Below are positions 44,486-52,297 of a stretch of 64,000 nt of DNA, one piece after another (positions within the stretch are counted from its first letter, which is position 1; every line of letters begins with the position of its first letter). The notes beneath the pieces were generated by a model. That model had not been told where the DNA came from. It worked only from the letters and a program-made list of their open reading frames with translations, and made no database searches. The DNA is taken from positions 248,001 to 312,000 of the forward strand of contig JADKIQ010000004.1 of the NCBI GenBank assembly GCA_016721245.1. Reading direction: 5' to 3'. The translations under genes and the position numbers were made by a program. The stretch comes from Sphingobacteriales bacterium. Its GTDB lineage: Bacteria; Bacteroidota; Bacteroidia; Chitinophagales; JADIYW01.

Positions 44486-44547
44486 ATCACAGAGCTTCAC
44501 AAAGCTTCACTAAGAACTCTTGGTCTTTCTCTGTGTAACTCTGTGAT
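44486..44547. repeat. ATCACAGAG inverted repeat between AtuA and its partner gene
   Basis: ATCACAGAG (44486-44494) and CTCTGTGAT (44539-44547) bracket imperfectly complementary sequence (CTTCACAAAGCTTCAC facing TTCTCTGTGTAA). It occupies nearly the whole spacer and ends five bases after the AtuA stop codon, in transcription order. Confidence 0.7.
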
Positions 44548-44551
44548 ATTT

Positions 44552-45943
44552 TTATAATTCAACAAAATTAATTTCCTGTTTTATCAATTCCCTAGGTATC
44601 AATGTCGGCCATAGGCTGAGCATTGCGCGGTTCATATTGCCCCAGCCCGGTACGGAAATCACGCCCGGAGGTCCGTTTAATCCCAGACAGGTAATGCCCG
44701 CAATGGCTGTTTTTCCGGTACGGTCGTCTTTGTGTTTTAAGGCGATACGTAATCCCAGTTCACTGCGTTGATTTAATTCTTCCGCAGGTGGAATATCTAC
44801 CGCATCTTCATGCAATCCGTTTACACCAATGATATTAAAACGCGATTCAAGAATTTGAACCGGCAATTTTGCCCAGGTTTCTTTAACCGCCTTGATAAAC
44901 ATCTGTACCTTATCATATGTGTAAGGGTAGGAGAAGAAGAAGAATTGTTCGGTAACAAATCCTTCGTGCTGCCCCATGACCAGTTTCAGTTTTTCCGGGC
45001 GAGGTTTGCCTTTAATGCCGGATAAACTCACGCGGTTTTCTTCCACATCTTCCAGTTTTATGTTGGATAAATCCACCACTACATCCGGTGTGATATAATT
45101 CGTTGGGTCGTGTATTTCATAAACGAGTTGCTCGCGAATCGTATTTCTAGAAACTTTGCCGCCTGTATGTTGTGCTTTGGTCAGTATCGCAGTACAGTCT
45201 TCATTCACATGAGCAATCGGATAGCCTAAGTCGGAAACACTATAATTCATGGGCCATTCGGAATAGGCGTTACCACCGCTGGCTTGTCCGCCGCATTCCA
45301 GAATATGACCGATGGTGATACCAAATGCCAGTCTGTCCCAATCTTCCTGTGTGGATGCGTCTTCGATTTTCCAGCCATATTCGTGCGCCATGATGCCGAG
45401 AGCGAGACATGGATCCGCCACACGACCGGCCAGGATTAAATTTGCACCCTGATCTAACGCATCTTTCACGGCTTGTGCACCTGTATAGACATTCGCATGA
45501 GTCACGGGATATTTTGCAGGATAAGGTTCATTGGAATCCAGATTTTCCAACAATAAGCCTTTCTCTTTAAATTCTTCTAATCGCGTCACGCAATCATCAC
45601 CTGTAATCGTTGCAATTTTTATACCTTTAATACCTGATTTTTCCAGGATGGCTTTTACTTTTTGCGCCGCACTTTCCGGATTTAAACCGCCGCTGTTGGT
45701 GACGATTTTAATGCCTTTTGAAAAAGCAATCGGATATAAGGTTCTTGCGTGCACTTCAATGTCGCGCGCATAGCCCATGGTCGGGTCTTTGATTTTATCC
45801 TTTTGTAGAATGGATAAGGTCAATTCTGCCAATGCATCGTGCATCAGGTAATCTGCTTCTCCCTGCATGGCAATTTGCATTGCACCCAGCGGAGAATCTC
45901 CGTAGAAACCCTGTGCGCCGGCTATCCGTATTGTTTTGCTCAT
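44552..45943 (-). CDS. atuA: AtuA-family (DUF1446) acyclic terpene utilisation protein
   Basis: 463 aa. It starts MSKTIRIAGAQGFYGDSPLG, a highly conserved opening, followed by DYLMHDALAELTLSILQKDK, KIVTNSGGLNPESAAQKVKA, ANLILAGRVADPCLALGIMA and HILECGGQASGGNAYSEWPM, all typical of the family. In Pseudomonas, atuA lies in the gene set for citronellol and geraniol breakdown with geranyl-CoA carboxylase, but its own reaction is unknown. Here it lies between an enoyl-CoA hydratase gene and its small partner gene, in an operon with a biotin-dependent carboxylase. The C-terminal partner domain is encoded separately. Confidence 0.92.
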   Translation of the reverse strand: MSKTIRIAGAQGFYGDSPLGAMQIAMQGEADYLMHDALAELTLSILQKDKIKDPTMGYARDIEVHARTLYPIAFSKGIKIVTNSGGLNPESAAQKVKAILEKSGIKGIKIATITGDDCVTRLEEFKEKGLLLENLDSNEPYPAKYPVTHANVYTGAQAVKDALDQGANLILAGRVADPCLALGIMAHEYGWKIEDASTQEDWDRLAFGITIGHILECGGQASGGNAYSEWPMNYSVSDLGYPIAHVNEDCTAILTKAQHTGGKVSRNTIREQLVYEIHDPTNYITPDVVVDLSNIKLEDVEENRVSLSGIKGKPRPEKLKLVMGQHEGFVTEQFFFFSYPYTYDKVQMFIKAVKETWAKLPVQILESRFNIIGVNGLHEDAVDIPPAEELNQRSELGLRIALKHKDDRTGKTAIAGITCLGLNGPPGVISVPGWGNMNRAMLSLWPTLIPRELIKQEINFVEL

Positions 45944-46029
45944 AATTCTAATTTAATAATGAAGTAATCAAGCAATGAAATAATGCCGTAAAAATCATTA
46001 TTTCATTATTGAATTGTTTTATTGTTTAA

Positions 46030-46854
46030 TTAATTTCCTGTCCAGTTTGCTTTTCGTTTTTCTTTAAAGGCTGTCAATCCTTCCGCTGCATCTTTGCTGC
46101 TTAAGCATTGCATCAGCATGGCGTGCAGGTATTTGTGTTTTTCATCTGCCTTCAGTGATTTCATTTCATGGAATGCTTTTAATCCTAAGCGTATCGCCGT
46201 TGGGGATTGTTCTTTGATATCATCCACTAATTGTTGCACAGTAGCTTCTAGGTCTTCTGCTTTGACAACTGCTGATACTAAACCGATTTCTTTTGCTTCC
46301 TGTGCGCTCAGTGTTTTGGCGCGCAAACATAAATCCAGTAATTGTCGTGCAGACATTAATGGTTCTAAAGTTGCCATTACCTGAAATGGAAAAATACCGC
46401 GTTTTACTTCCGGCAGTCCGAATTTAGCATCTTCCACAGCGACCACATGCGTGGCGCCGCCAATCATCAGGAAGCCGCCTGCGTAAACGTCTGCATGTAC
46501 CTGTGCGATGCATGGTTTGTGCAGGCCGTTGAATTCATCGCCCAGTTTCACCATATCTTTCGGCATAGGAATAGTGGATGGTTTCTCAGTAGTATCTGCA
46601 CCGCCGAAGGCTTTTAAATCTGCTCCGGCACAGAAGGTTGGTCCGTTGGCTTTCAGCACCACTGCCCAGATGGCATTGTTGTAATGCGCGTAGGCGAGGG
46701 CATAGGCCAGTTCATTCGCCAATGGCATGTGAAAGGCGTTGCGTTTATCCGGACGATTCAGTGTGATGGTTAATACATTCTCCTTTTCTTCCACAATTAA
46801 ATATGCGAAAGATTGTTCGGAGAAATTGCTGATGTCTTCTTGTGTGTATAGCAT
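46030..46854 (-). CDS. Enoyl-CoA hydratase/isomerase family protein (methylglutaconyl-CoA hydratase-like)
   Basis: 274 aa. The crotonase fold is seen in LTITLNRPDKRNAFHMPLAN, AVVLKANGPTFCAGADLKAF (oxyanion hole), AQVHADVYAGGFLMIGGATH and KFGLPEVKRGIFPFQVMATL, which includes the catalytic Glu position. In analogous clusters the hydratase (LiuC or AtuE) adds water to methylglutaconyl-CoA or its isoprenoid analogue after the carboxylase step. Neighbours here are AtuA and the biotin carboxylase. The distinction between leucine and terpene substrates cannot be made from sequence. The next gene is separated by 86 bases of AT-rich spacer. Confidence 0.88.
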   Translation of the reverse strand: MLYTQEDISNFSEQSFAYLIVEEKENVLTITLNRPDKRNAFHMPLANELAYALAYAHYNNAIWAVVLKANGPTFCAGADLKAFGGADTTEKPSTIPMPKDMVKLGDEFNGLHKPCIAQVHADVYAGGFLMIGGATHVVAVEDAKFGLPEVKRGIFPFQVMATLEPLMSARQLLDLCLRAKTLSAQEAKEIGLVSAVVKAEDLEATVQQLVDDIKEQSPTAIRLGLKAFHEMKSLKADEKHKYLHAMLMQCLSSKDAAEGLTAFKEKRKANWTGN

Positions 46855-46906
46855 GATTTAATTAGATGGTTAGTTAACTAGATAACGATTAATTTCATTT
46901 TATTTC

Positions 46907-46967
46907 GCCACTACGTGGCTGTGTTTGTTTATTACTATTTTCTACCAAGATTTCGTCACTACGTGAC
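46907..46967. repeat. Paired small palindromes with compensatory change in operon spacer
   Basis: GCCACTACGTGGC (46907-46919) and GTCACTACGTGAC (46955-46967) are two copies of one hairpin; a C-G pair in one is T-A in the other. Both are preceded by TTTC. They lie between the biotin carboxylase and hydratase genes. Confidence 0.7.
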
Positions 46968-47016
46968 TTGTCATTGCTTCATTGTTTCATTATTGAATTA
47001 TTTCATTATTACATTG

Positions 47017-49008
47017 TCATTCTTTCATCTTTAACAACAAGGTACCCGCCTCGACGAATTGTTTATCGGCAACATACACTTCTTCCACTTCGCCGTCGGT
47101 ATGGGCTTCGATGGTGCTTTCCATTTTCATAGAAATCATTTTTAACAAGGCATCGCCTGATTTTACGGTATCGCCTGGTTTTACCAAGACGGTCGTGATT
47201 TCGCCAGGCATAGGCGCAATGTAACCGCCCTTCACTATTTCCTCATTTGGATTCGGGAATCGGTCCACAATATTCAATACAATTTGTCCAAGCTGTGCGG
47301 ACTGTATAAAGTACTGATGTCCGTTTTGGGAAATGAAGAAGTTGCGACGAATGCCATTGATTTCGAGGGTGAGTGATTCGGTCGACGGTCGACGGTCGAC
47401 AGTCGACTGTTGACTATAAGATGTAAAACTTTTCTCTGCAAATGAAATTTCAAGTGCATCACTTTTACTGGTATAGGTAATGGGGAATTCAAATCCGTGG
47501 TAAGAATAGGTTTCTTTTTGCGGCTGATAGGCATTATTTCTCCAGCCGGCCGGAACACCTTGTGCCACGGTTCTTTCCTGTTGTCGCTGTAAGAATCGAT
47601 AATGAATCAACGCACAGGTCAGTGTATCCAGTGTTTCCTGAGCATATTTCTCTCCTTCGTATTTAAATACCTTATCCAGGAAATGTGTATCGAATTTGCC
47701 TTGCTGAAAATCTTCATTTTCTAAAATCGCAATGAGGAAATTTTTGTTGGTGGTGAAACCTGTACACACCGTTTCCTGCAATCCTTTTCGCAAACGGTTA
47801 ATGGCTTCCAGTCTGTTCTTGCCCGTGCCGATTACTTTTGCAATCATCGGGTCGTAATACGTGGAGATTTCGCTACCGCTTTCAATCCCGGTATCATAGC
47901 GCAATCCTTCGGATAAAGAAGGAATCCAGTCGAGGATTTTTCCATTCACCGGCATGAAATTATTCGCAGGATCTTCCGCGTAAAAACGTACTTCAATGGA
48001 ATGTCCGTTTTGCTGTATGTCTTCCTGTTTGAACGGAATAGGATTGCCTTGTGCCACTTCGATTTGTAGTCGCACCAAATCCAAACCGGTCACCTGTTCT
48101 GTAATCGGATGCTCCACCTGTAAGCGTGTATTCACTTCCAGAAAATAAAAGGATTGGTCGGGAGCCACAATAAATTCTACTGTTCCTGCATTGTCATACT
48201 GAATGGCTTTACAGGCAGCTACCGCCGCATCGCCCATTTTTTGCCGCGTTTCTTCGGTGATGAATGGGGAAGGGCTTTCTTCCACTACTTTCTGATAACG
48301 GCGCTGGATGCTGCACTCTCGCTCAAATAAATGCAATGCATTTCCGTGTTTATCCCCGAATATCTGAAACTCTACGTGACGTGATGTATCGAAATATTTT
48401 TCTATTAAAAGTGTATCATCGCCGAAGCTGGAGAGTGCTTCTGATTTTGCTTCGTTGATGGCTTTGTCGAGTTCTGATTCCTGACGTACGATACGCATTC
48501 CTTTTCCGCCACCACCTGCACTGGCCTTCAGCAACACGGGAAAGCCAATTTCGATGGCTTTAGCTTTTATCGTAGCTTCACTTTGGTCGTCGCCCTGATA
48601 GCCCGGAATGGTAGGCACATTGTGTGACTGCATGATTTTCTTAGCACCAATCTTGGAACCCATCACTTCAATCGCCTGCGGATGCGGTCCTACCCAAATG
48701 ATGCCTTCGTCGTTGCAACGTTTCGCAAATTCTGTTCGTTCTGATAAGAAACCATAACCAGGATGTATGGCATTTGCACCGGTTCGTTTTGCGGCATCAA
48801 TGATTTTATCCATAATGAGATAAGATTCTGAGGGCTGTTTCCCTCCGATGCGAACGGCTTCATCTGCTAATTTTACAAACAAGGCATTTTCGTCTGCATC
48901 AGAAAAGACAGCCACCGTAGCGATGCCCATTTCTTTGCAGGTTTTAAATATACGCACCGCAATTTCACCGCGGTTGGCAACTAGTAGTTTGGTTATTTTA
49001 CTCTTCAT
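47017..49008 (-). CDS. Biotin carboxylase with BCCP domain (acyl-CoA carboxylase alpha subunit, MccA/AtuF type)
   Basis: 663 aa from MKSKITKLLVANRGEIAVRI; seven upstream codons in frame (MRFKNKI) lack family likeness. The ATP-grasp carboxylase shows HPGYGFLSERTEFAKRCNDE, KASAGGGGKGMRIVRQESEL and FLEVNTRLQVEHPITEQVTG. The C-terminal biotinyl domain has the modified Lys in ISMKMESTIEAHTDGEV, with Ser replacing the common Ala before the MKM. The enzyme carboxylates its biotin with bicarbonate and ATP; the partner carboxyltransferase is encoded upstream. The linker before the biotinyl domain contains QSTVDRRPSTES from a palindromic insertion (47381-47414). Confidence 0.93.
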   Translation of the reverse strand: MKSKITKLLVANRGEIAVRIFKTCKEMGIATVAVFSDADENALFVKLADEAVRIGGKQPSESYLIMDKIIDAAKRTGANAIHPGYGFLSERTEFAKRCNDEGIIWVGPHPQAIEVMGSKIGAKKIMQSHNVPTIPGYQGDDQSEATIKAKAIEIGFPVLLKASAGGGGKGMRIVRQESELDKAINEAKSEALSSFGDDTLLIEKYFDTSRHVEFQIFGDKHGNALHLFERECSIQRRYQKVVEESPSPFITEETRQKMGDAAVAACKAIQYDNAGTVEFIVAPDQSFYFLEVNTRLQVEHPITEQVTGLDLVRLQIEVAQGNPIPFKQEDIQQNGHSIEVRFYAEDPANNFMPVNGKILDWIPSLSEGLRYDTGIESGSEISTYYDPMIAKVIGTGKNRLEAINRLRKGLQETVCTGFTTNKNFLIAILENEDFQQGKFDTHFLDKVFKYEGEKYAQETLDTLTCALIHYRFLQRQQERTVAQGVPAGWRNNAYQPQKETYSYHGFEFPITYTSKSDALEISFAEKSFTSYSQQSTVDRRPSTESLTLEINGIRRNFFISQNGHQYFIQSAQLGQIVLNIVDRFPNPNEEIVKGGYIAPMPGEITTVLVKPGDTVKSGDALLKMISMKMESTIEAHTDGEVEEVYVADKQFVEAGTLLLKMKE
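47381..47414 (-). repeat. 34-base GTCGAC-rich palindromic element inside the biotin carboxylase gene
   Basis: The unit contains four GTCGAC sites within 34 bases and ends GTTGAC. It is 29/34 identical to the unit at 42713-42746 but read in a different phase relative to the codons. It encodes QQSTVDRRPST in the interdomain linker, where an insertion is easily tolerated. Confidence 0.8.
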
Positions 49009-49021
49009 AATCTTATTTTTA

Positions 49022-49106
49022 AACCGCAAAGAATTCTAAGTTTCTCGCAAAGTAAACAAGGTAATCTTTGTCTACTTTGCGTTTTTACTTTGCGTTCTTT
49101 GCGGTT
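49022..49106. repeat. AACCGCAAAGAA inverted repeat between carboxylase subunit genes
   Basis: AACCGCAAAGAA (49022-49033) pairs with TTCTTTGCGGTT (49095-49106), and inner CGCAAAGTAAACAAG faces CTTTGTCTACTTTGCG. It fills the spacer between the carboxyltransferase and biotin carboxylase genes. Confidence 0.8.
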
Positions 49107-49111
49107 AAATT

Positions 49112-50710
49112 TTACATTCTATAAACTCCCCAGGCATTCGTACCTTTTACTTCATTCATATAAGTTAATGCTAAGACCAAGCCGAATACATGTCGGGTAT
49201 CTCTCGGGTCGATGATGCCATCATCCCAAAGTTGGCCCGTAGCAAAAAACGCATTACTTTGTTTCTCTATTTCTGCTTTCATAAACTCTTTCATTTGTGT
49301 TGCCTGTGCTTCATCGAATTGCTGTCCACTTTTTAAAGCAGCCTCACGGCTTACCATTTGCATGACACCTGCCAACTGTTCAGAACCCATTACTGCAATC
49401 ATGCTGTTAGGGTATGAGAACAGGAAGCGTGGATTGTAGGCACGTCCGCACATGGCGTAGTTGCCCGCACCATAAGATGCGCCCATCATCAGGGTAAACA
49501 TCGGCACTTCGGAGTTGGAGACAGCATTAATCATTTTAGCTCCGTCTTTGATCATTCCGTTTTGCTCATATTCTTTACCCACCATAAAGCCTGTGATGTT
49601 CTGCAGGAACAGGATAGGGGTATTGTTCATATTACACAACTGTATAAAATGTGCACCTTTGTTGGCTGAGTCGTTGAATAATACACCATTATTACCAATA
49701 ATGGCTATCGGATATCCGTGAATCTTGGCATAACCGCAAATTAGGGTTGTGCCGTATTCTTTTTTGAATTCATGAAACTCGGAACCATCCACCAAACGTG
49801 CAATTACTTCACGGCAATCGAATGGTACTTTGGTATCAACCGAAACTATACCGAGAAGTTCGTCAATTGGATAATTTGGTTCTTTATATACACTTGTAGC
49901 GGATGTTTCATGTTTCAAATCAAGATTAGCCATCAATTCTCTGGCGATACGAATTCCGTCGAGTTCATCCTGCGCTAAATAATCTGACACTCCGGAAATC
50001 TTGGAATGCATTTCCGCGCCACCTAAAGTTTCATCATCCACAATTTCATTGGTCGCCATTTTTACCAAGGGCGGTCCAGCTAAAAATACTTTTGCTTTTC
50101 CTTTGATAAAAATCGTATAATCGGACATACCAGGAATATAGGCGCCACCGGCAGTCGAATTGCCAAATACAATAGAAATCGTTGGAATACCTTTTTTAGA
50201 ACGTCGGGTGATTTCTTTAAAGTTATTACCTCCTAAATTGAACACCTGCGCCTGATCGGGTAAGTTAGCACCTGCACTTTCCACTAAGTTAATGGAAGGT
50301 AAATTATTCTCATTACCGATTTCATTGATGCGCAATGCTTTTTTCAAGGTAGCAATATCAATCGCTCCACCTTTATTGGTACCTACATTGGCCGTAATCA
50401 GACACATTTTACCGGAAACGAAACCGATTCCGGCTACCATGGTGCCACCTGTACCAAAACCGCCTTTTACACCCAAACCTGCTAATGGTAAGAGTTCTAA
50501 AAAGGGTGAATCCTGATCGAGTACCATTTCTATACGTTCTCTTGCCAGCAATTTACCCTGAGATTTGGCTTTTGCCAGATGCTTCTCTTCTCCCTGAAAC
50601 AAGGATTGCTTCAGGTGTTTATTCAACTCATCAATTTTTGCCAGCATCTTCTGATAGTTCTCTTTGTATGCGGCTGAGTTGGTGTTTACCTTTGATTTTA
50701 TGACTGACAT
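49112..50710 (-). CDS. Acyl-CoA carboxyltransferase beta subunit (methylcrotonyl/geranyl-CoA type)
   Basis: 532 aa, the usual length of MccB/LiuB/AtuC. It shows KLLARERIEMVLDQDSPFLE, an acyl-CoA-binding region with GGAYIPGMSDYTIFIKG, SGVSDYLAQDELDGIRIARE, FLQNITGFMVGKEYEQNGMI and GASYGAGNYAMCGRAYNPRF. The FLQNxxGFMVG motif is characteristic of methylcrotonyl-CoA and geranyl-CoA carboxyltransferases rather than the propionyl-CoA enzymes. It transfers carboxylate from biotin to the gamma-methyl of the enoyl-CoA. It is the first gene of the catabolic operon, divergent from the free SCP2 gene, with the shared upstream region carrying operator-like sites. Confidence 0.93.
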   Translation of the reverse strand: MSVIKSKVNTNSAAYKENYQKMLAKIDELNKHLKQSLFQGEEKHLAKAKSQGKLLARERIEMVLDQDSPFLELLPLAGLGVKGGFGTGGTMVAGIGFVSGKMCLITANVGTNKGGAIDIATLKKALRINEIGNENNLPSINLVESAGANLPDQAQVFNLGGNNFKEITRRSKKGIPTISIVFGNSTAGGAYIPGMSDYTIFIKGKAKVFLAGPPLVKMATNEIVDDETLGGAEMHSKISGVSDYLAQDELDGIRIARELMANLDLKHETSATSVYKEPNYPIDELLGIVSVDTKVPFDCREVIARLVDGSEFHEFKKEYGTTLICGYAKIHGYPIAIIGNNGVLFNDSANKGAHFIQLCNMNNTPILFLQNITGFMVGKEYEQNGMIKDGAKMINAVSNSEVPMFTLMMGASYGAGNYAMCGRAYNPRFLFSYPNSMIAVMGSEQLAGVMQMVSREAALKSGQQFDEAQATQMKEFMKAEIEKQSNAFFATGQLWDDGIIDPRDTRHVFGLVLALTYMNEVKGTNAWGVYRM

Positions 50711-50795
50711 ATATCTTAAACTTTATAGTTTATTGAACATGATTCTTCGTTGTGCGTAGAATGACAAACAAGTTTACGCAATTTCTTTCTATTTG

Positions 50796-50809
50796 ACTAA
50801 ACGTTTGGT
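50796..50809. promoter_or_regulatory. Operator-like palindrome, site 1
   Basis: ACTAAACGTTTGGT is palindromic except at one pair and is followed by TAAAA. The 14-base AACGTTTGGTAAAA at 50800-50813 recurs exactly at 50887-50900. Size and symmetry fit a TetR-family operator, such as those controlling acyl-CoA catabolism, but no regulator gene is in the window. Confidence 0.5.
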
Positions 50810-50886
50810 AAAATATTTTATGTAAAGTTTGTGTTAATATTTTATATTTATCAGTATATCAGTATTTTATGAGTTATTAACAAACG

Positions 50887-50900
50887 AACGTTTGGTAAAA
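50887..50900. promoter_or_regulatory. Operator-like site 2, abutting the SCP2-gene promoter
   Basis: AACGTTTGGTAAAA repeats site 1 exactly; the symmetric left half is weaker (AACGAAC, 50883-50889). It ends one base before the -33 TTTG of the SCP2-gene promoter, so a bound repressor would block polymerase. Confidence 0.5.
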
Positions 50901-50901
50901 A

Positions 50902-50933
50902 TTTGGTTATTTGAAAATAATAAATTACTTTTG
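50902..50933 (+). promoter_or_regulatory. Bacteroidota-type promoter of the SCP2 gene
   Basis: TTTG (50902-50905), 20 bases, then TACTTTTG (50926-50933): a full match to TTTG-N19..21-TAnnTTTG. The start codon is 37 bases downstream, leaving room for a short leader. Confidence 0.75.
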
Positions 50934-50970
50934 AGTCATCAATTAATTATCAAACTAAAAATCAAATAAA

Positions 50971-51297
50971 ATGACAGCAAAAGAAATCGTATTGGCATTA
51001 CCAAGCCGTTTAAAAGCAGAGGAAGCAGCAGGACAAACAGGTGTTTTTCATTTTCAGTTAGAAGGTGAGACAGGCGGAGAATTTACTGTAAATGTTGCAG
51101 AGGGTGTATGTACTGTTACTGAAGGTTTATCTGGTGAGCCAGATTGTGTAATTTCAGCATTAGCAACAGATTTTGAAGATGCGGAAGAAGGTCGTGTAAA
51201 CAGACAAATGGCGGTGATGATGGGTAAAATCAAAATCAGCAACTTAGGCGCGATGTTAAAATTCATCGGTATGTTCAGTGATATTGAAGCAGCTTAA
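50971..51297 (+). CDS. Free SCP2 sterol-binding-domain protein
   Basis: 108 aa, one SCP2-like domain: IVLALPSRLKAEEAAGQTGV, FHFQLEGETGGEFTVNVAEG, VCTVTEGLSGEPDCVISA, then RQMAVMMGKIKISNLGAML. The pattern, including GKIKxSNL/SDL near the C-terminus, parallels the tails of the two dehydrogenases at 40953-44077. Such domains bind fatty acyl or sterol-like lipids in a hydrophobic tunnel. It is transcribed divergently from the catabolic operon with a strong promoter, so a carrier role for its hydrophobic substrate is plausible. It has its own terminator. Confidence 0.88.
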   Translation: MTAKEIVLALPSRLKAEEAAGQTGVFHFQLEGETGGEFTVNVAEGVCTVTEGLSGEPDCVISALATDFEDAEEGRVNRQMAVMMGKIKISNLGAMLKFIGMFSDIEAA

Positions 51298-51321
51298 TAA
51301 AGCCGTTAAAATTATAATTAA

Positions 51322-51350
51322 AAAAGACAGTTCATTTTGAACTGTCTTTT
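51322..51350 (+). terminator. Terminator of the SCP2 gene
   Basis: AAAAGACAGTTCA (51322-51334) pairs perfectly with TGAACTGTCTTTT (51338-51350) around TTT and is followed by T-rich sequence. Confidence 0.92.
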
Positions 51351-51415
51351 TATTTTAATAAAACTGAGATAGAGAATGATTTTGTAATTTCACATAAGCA
51401 AACAAAGTGATATAA

Positions 51416-52282
51416 ATGAAAAATAAGATAGTTGTTATTACAGGCGGAAATTCAGGGATTGGCAGGGTAACAGCCACAGAGATTGCAAAGATGGGCGCGC
51501 AGGTGGTGCTGGTTTGCCGTAATGAACAAAAAGCAAAAGCTGTTCAGGAAGATATCAATGCACTTACCGGCCTGAATAACTGTGATTTATTCCTGTGTGA
51601 TTTCAGTTCTCATACATCCATCAAAAAATTTGCAAAAGCATTTAGAATGAAGTACAATCACATAGACGTACTTATCAATAATGCCGGTGTTATTTTAGGT
51701 GATCGTCAGGTAAATGAAGACGGACTGGAGATGATGTTTACGACCAATCATCTGGGCTACTTCTTAGTAACACATTATTTGCTGGATTTACTGAAAGCAT
51801 CTGAAAGCGGCCGTGTGGTCAATGTGGCTTCACTGGCACACCGTTTTACTAATATGCGCTGGGATGATTTGCAGGCAGAGAAGTTTTTCAATTCCTGGAT
51901 TCAGTACGGGCTTACGAAGCTGTGTAATATTTTATTTAATAAAGAACTGGCCTATCAGTTAAAGAAAAACACGAATATTACGGCAAACTGTCTGCATCCC
52001 GGTAATATCAACTCTAATTTTGGAAGAAGCGGCAACCCAATGCTGAAATTTTTAATGAATAATTTCGGTTTTGTATTAACCACCCCGGAAAAAGGTGCGG
52101 AGACTTCTATTTATCTCGCTACTGCTCCGGAAGTGCAGGGCAAAACAGGCTTGTACTGGTACCGTAAAAATCCAACCATTCCATCCATGGAAGCAATAAG
52201 TTCCGAGAATTCACGCAGATTATGGGAAATCAGTCTAAAGCTGACCGGTATAAAAGAATTTGGTACGGTTGACTTTGATTAA
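51416..52282 (+). CDS. Short-chain dehydrogenase/reductase (retinol-dehydrogenase-like SDR)
   Basis: 288 aa. Classical SDR features are VVITGGNSGIGRVTATEIAK (cofactor loop, about 5-25), DVLINNAGVILGDR (NNAG), a Ser in VVNVASLAHR, and Tyr-x-x-x-Lys in IQYGLTKLCNILF. The sequence around ANCLHPGNINSNFGRSGNP and PEKGAETSIYLATAPEVQ resembles retinol/protochlorophyllide-type dehydrogenases. The substrate is unknown. The next gene (acetyltransferase) begins 16 bases downstream. It may be linked to the lipid catabolism region next to it, but a terminator separates them. Confidence 0.9.
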   Translation: MKNKIVVITGGNSGIGRVTATEIAKMGAQVVLVCRNEQKAKAVQEDINALTGLNNCDLFLCDFSSHTSIKKFAKAFRMKYNHIDVLINNAGVILGDRQVNEDGLEMMFTTNHLGYFLVTHYLLDLLKASESGRVVNVASLAHRFTNMRWDDLQAEKFFNSWIQYGLTKLCNILFNKELAYQLKKNTNITANCLHPGNINSNFGRSGNPMLKFLMNNFGFVLTTPEKGAETSIYLATAPEVQGKTGLYWYRKNPTIPSMEAISSENSRRLWEISLKLTGIKEFGTVDFD

Positions 52283-52297
52283 ATCTAAAAAGGCAGG

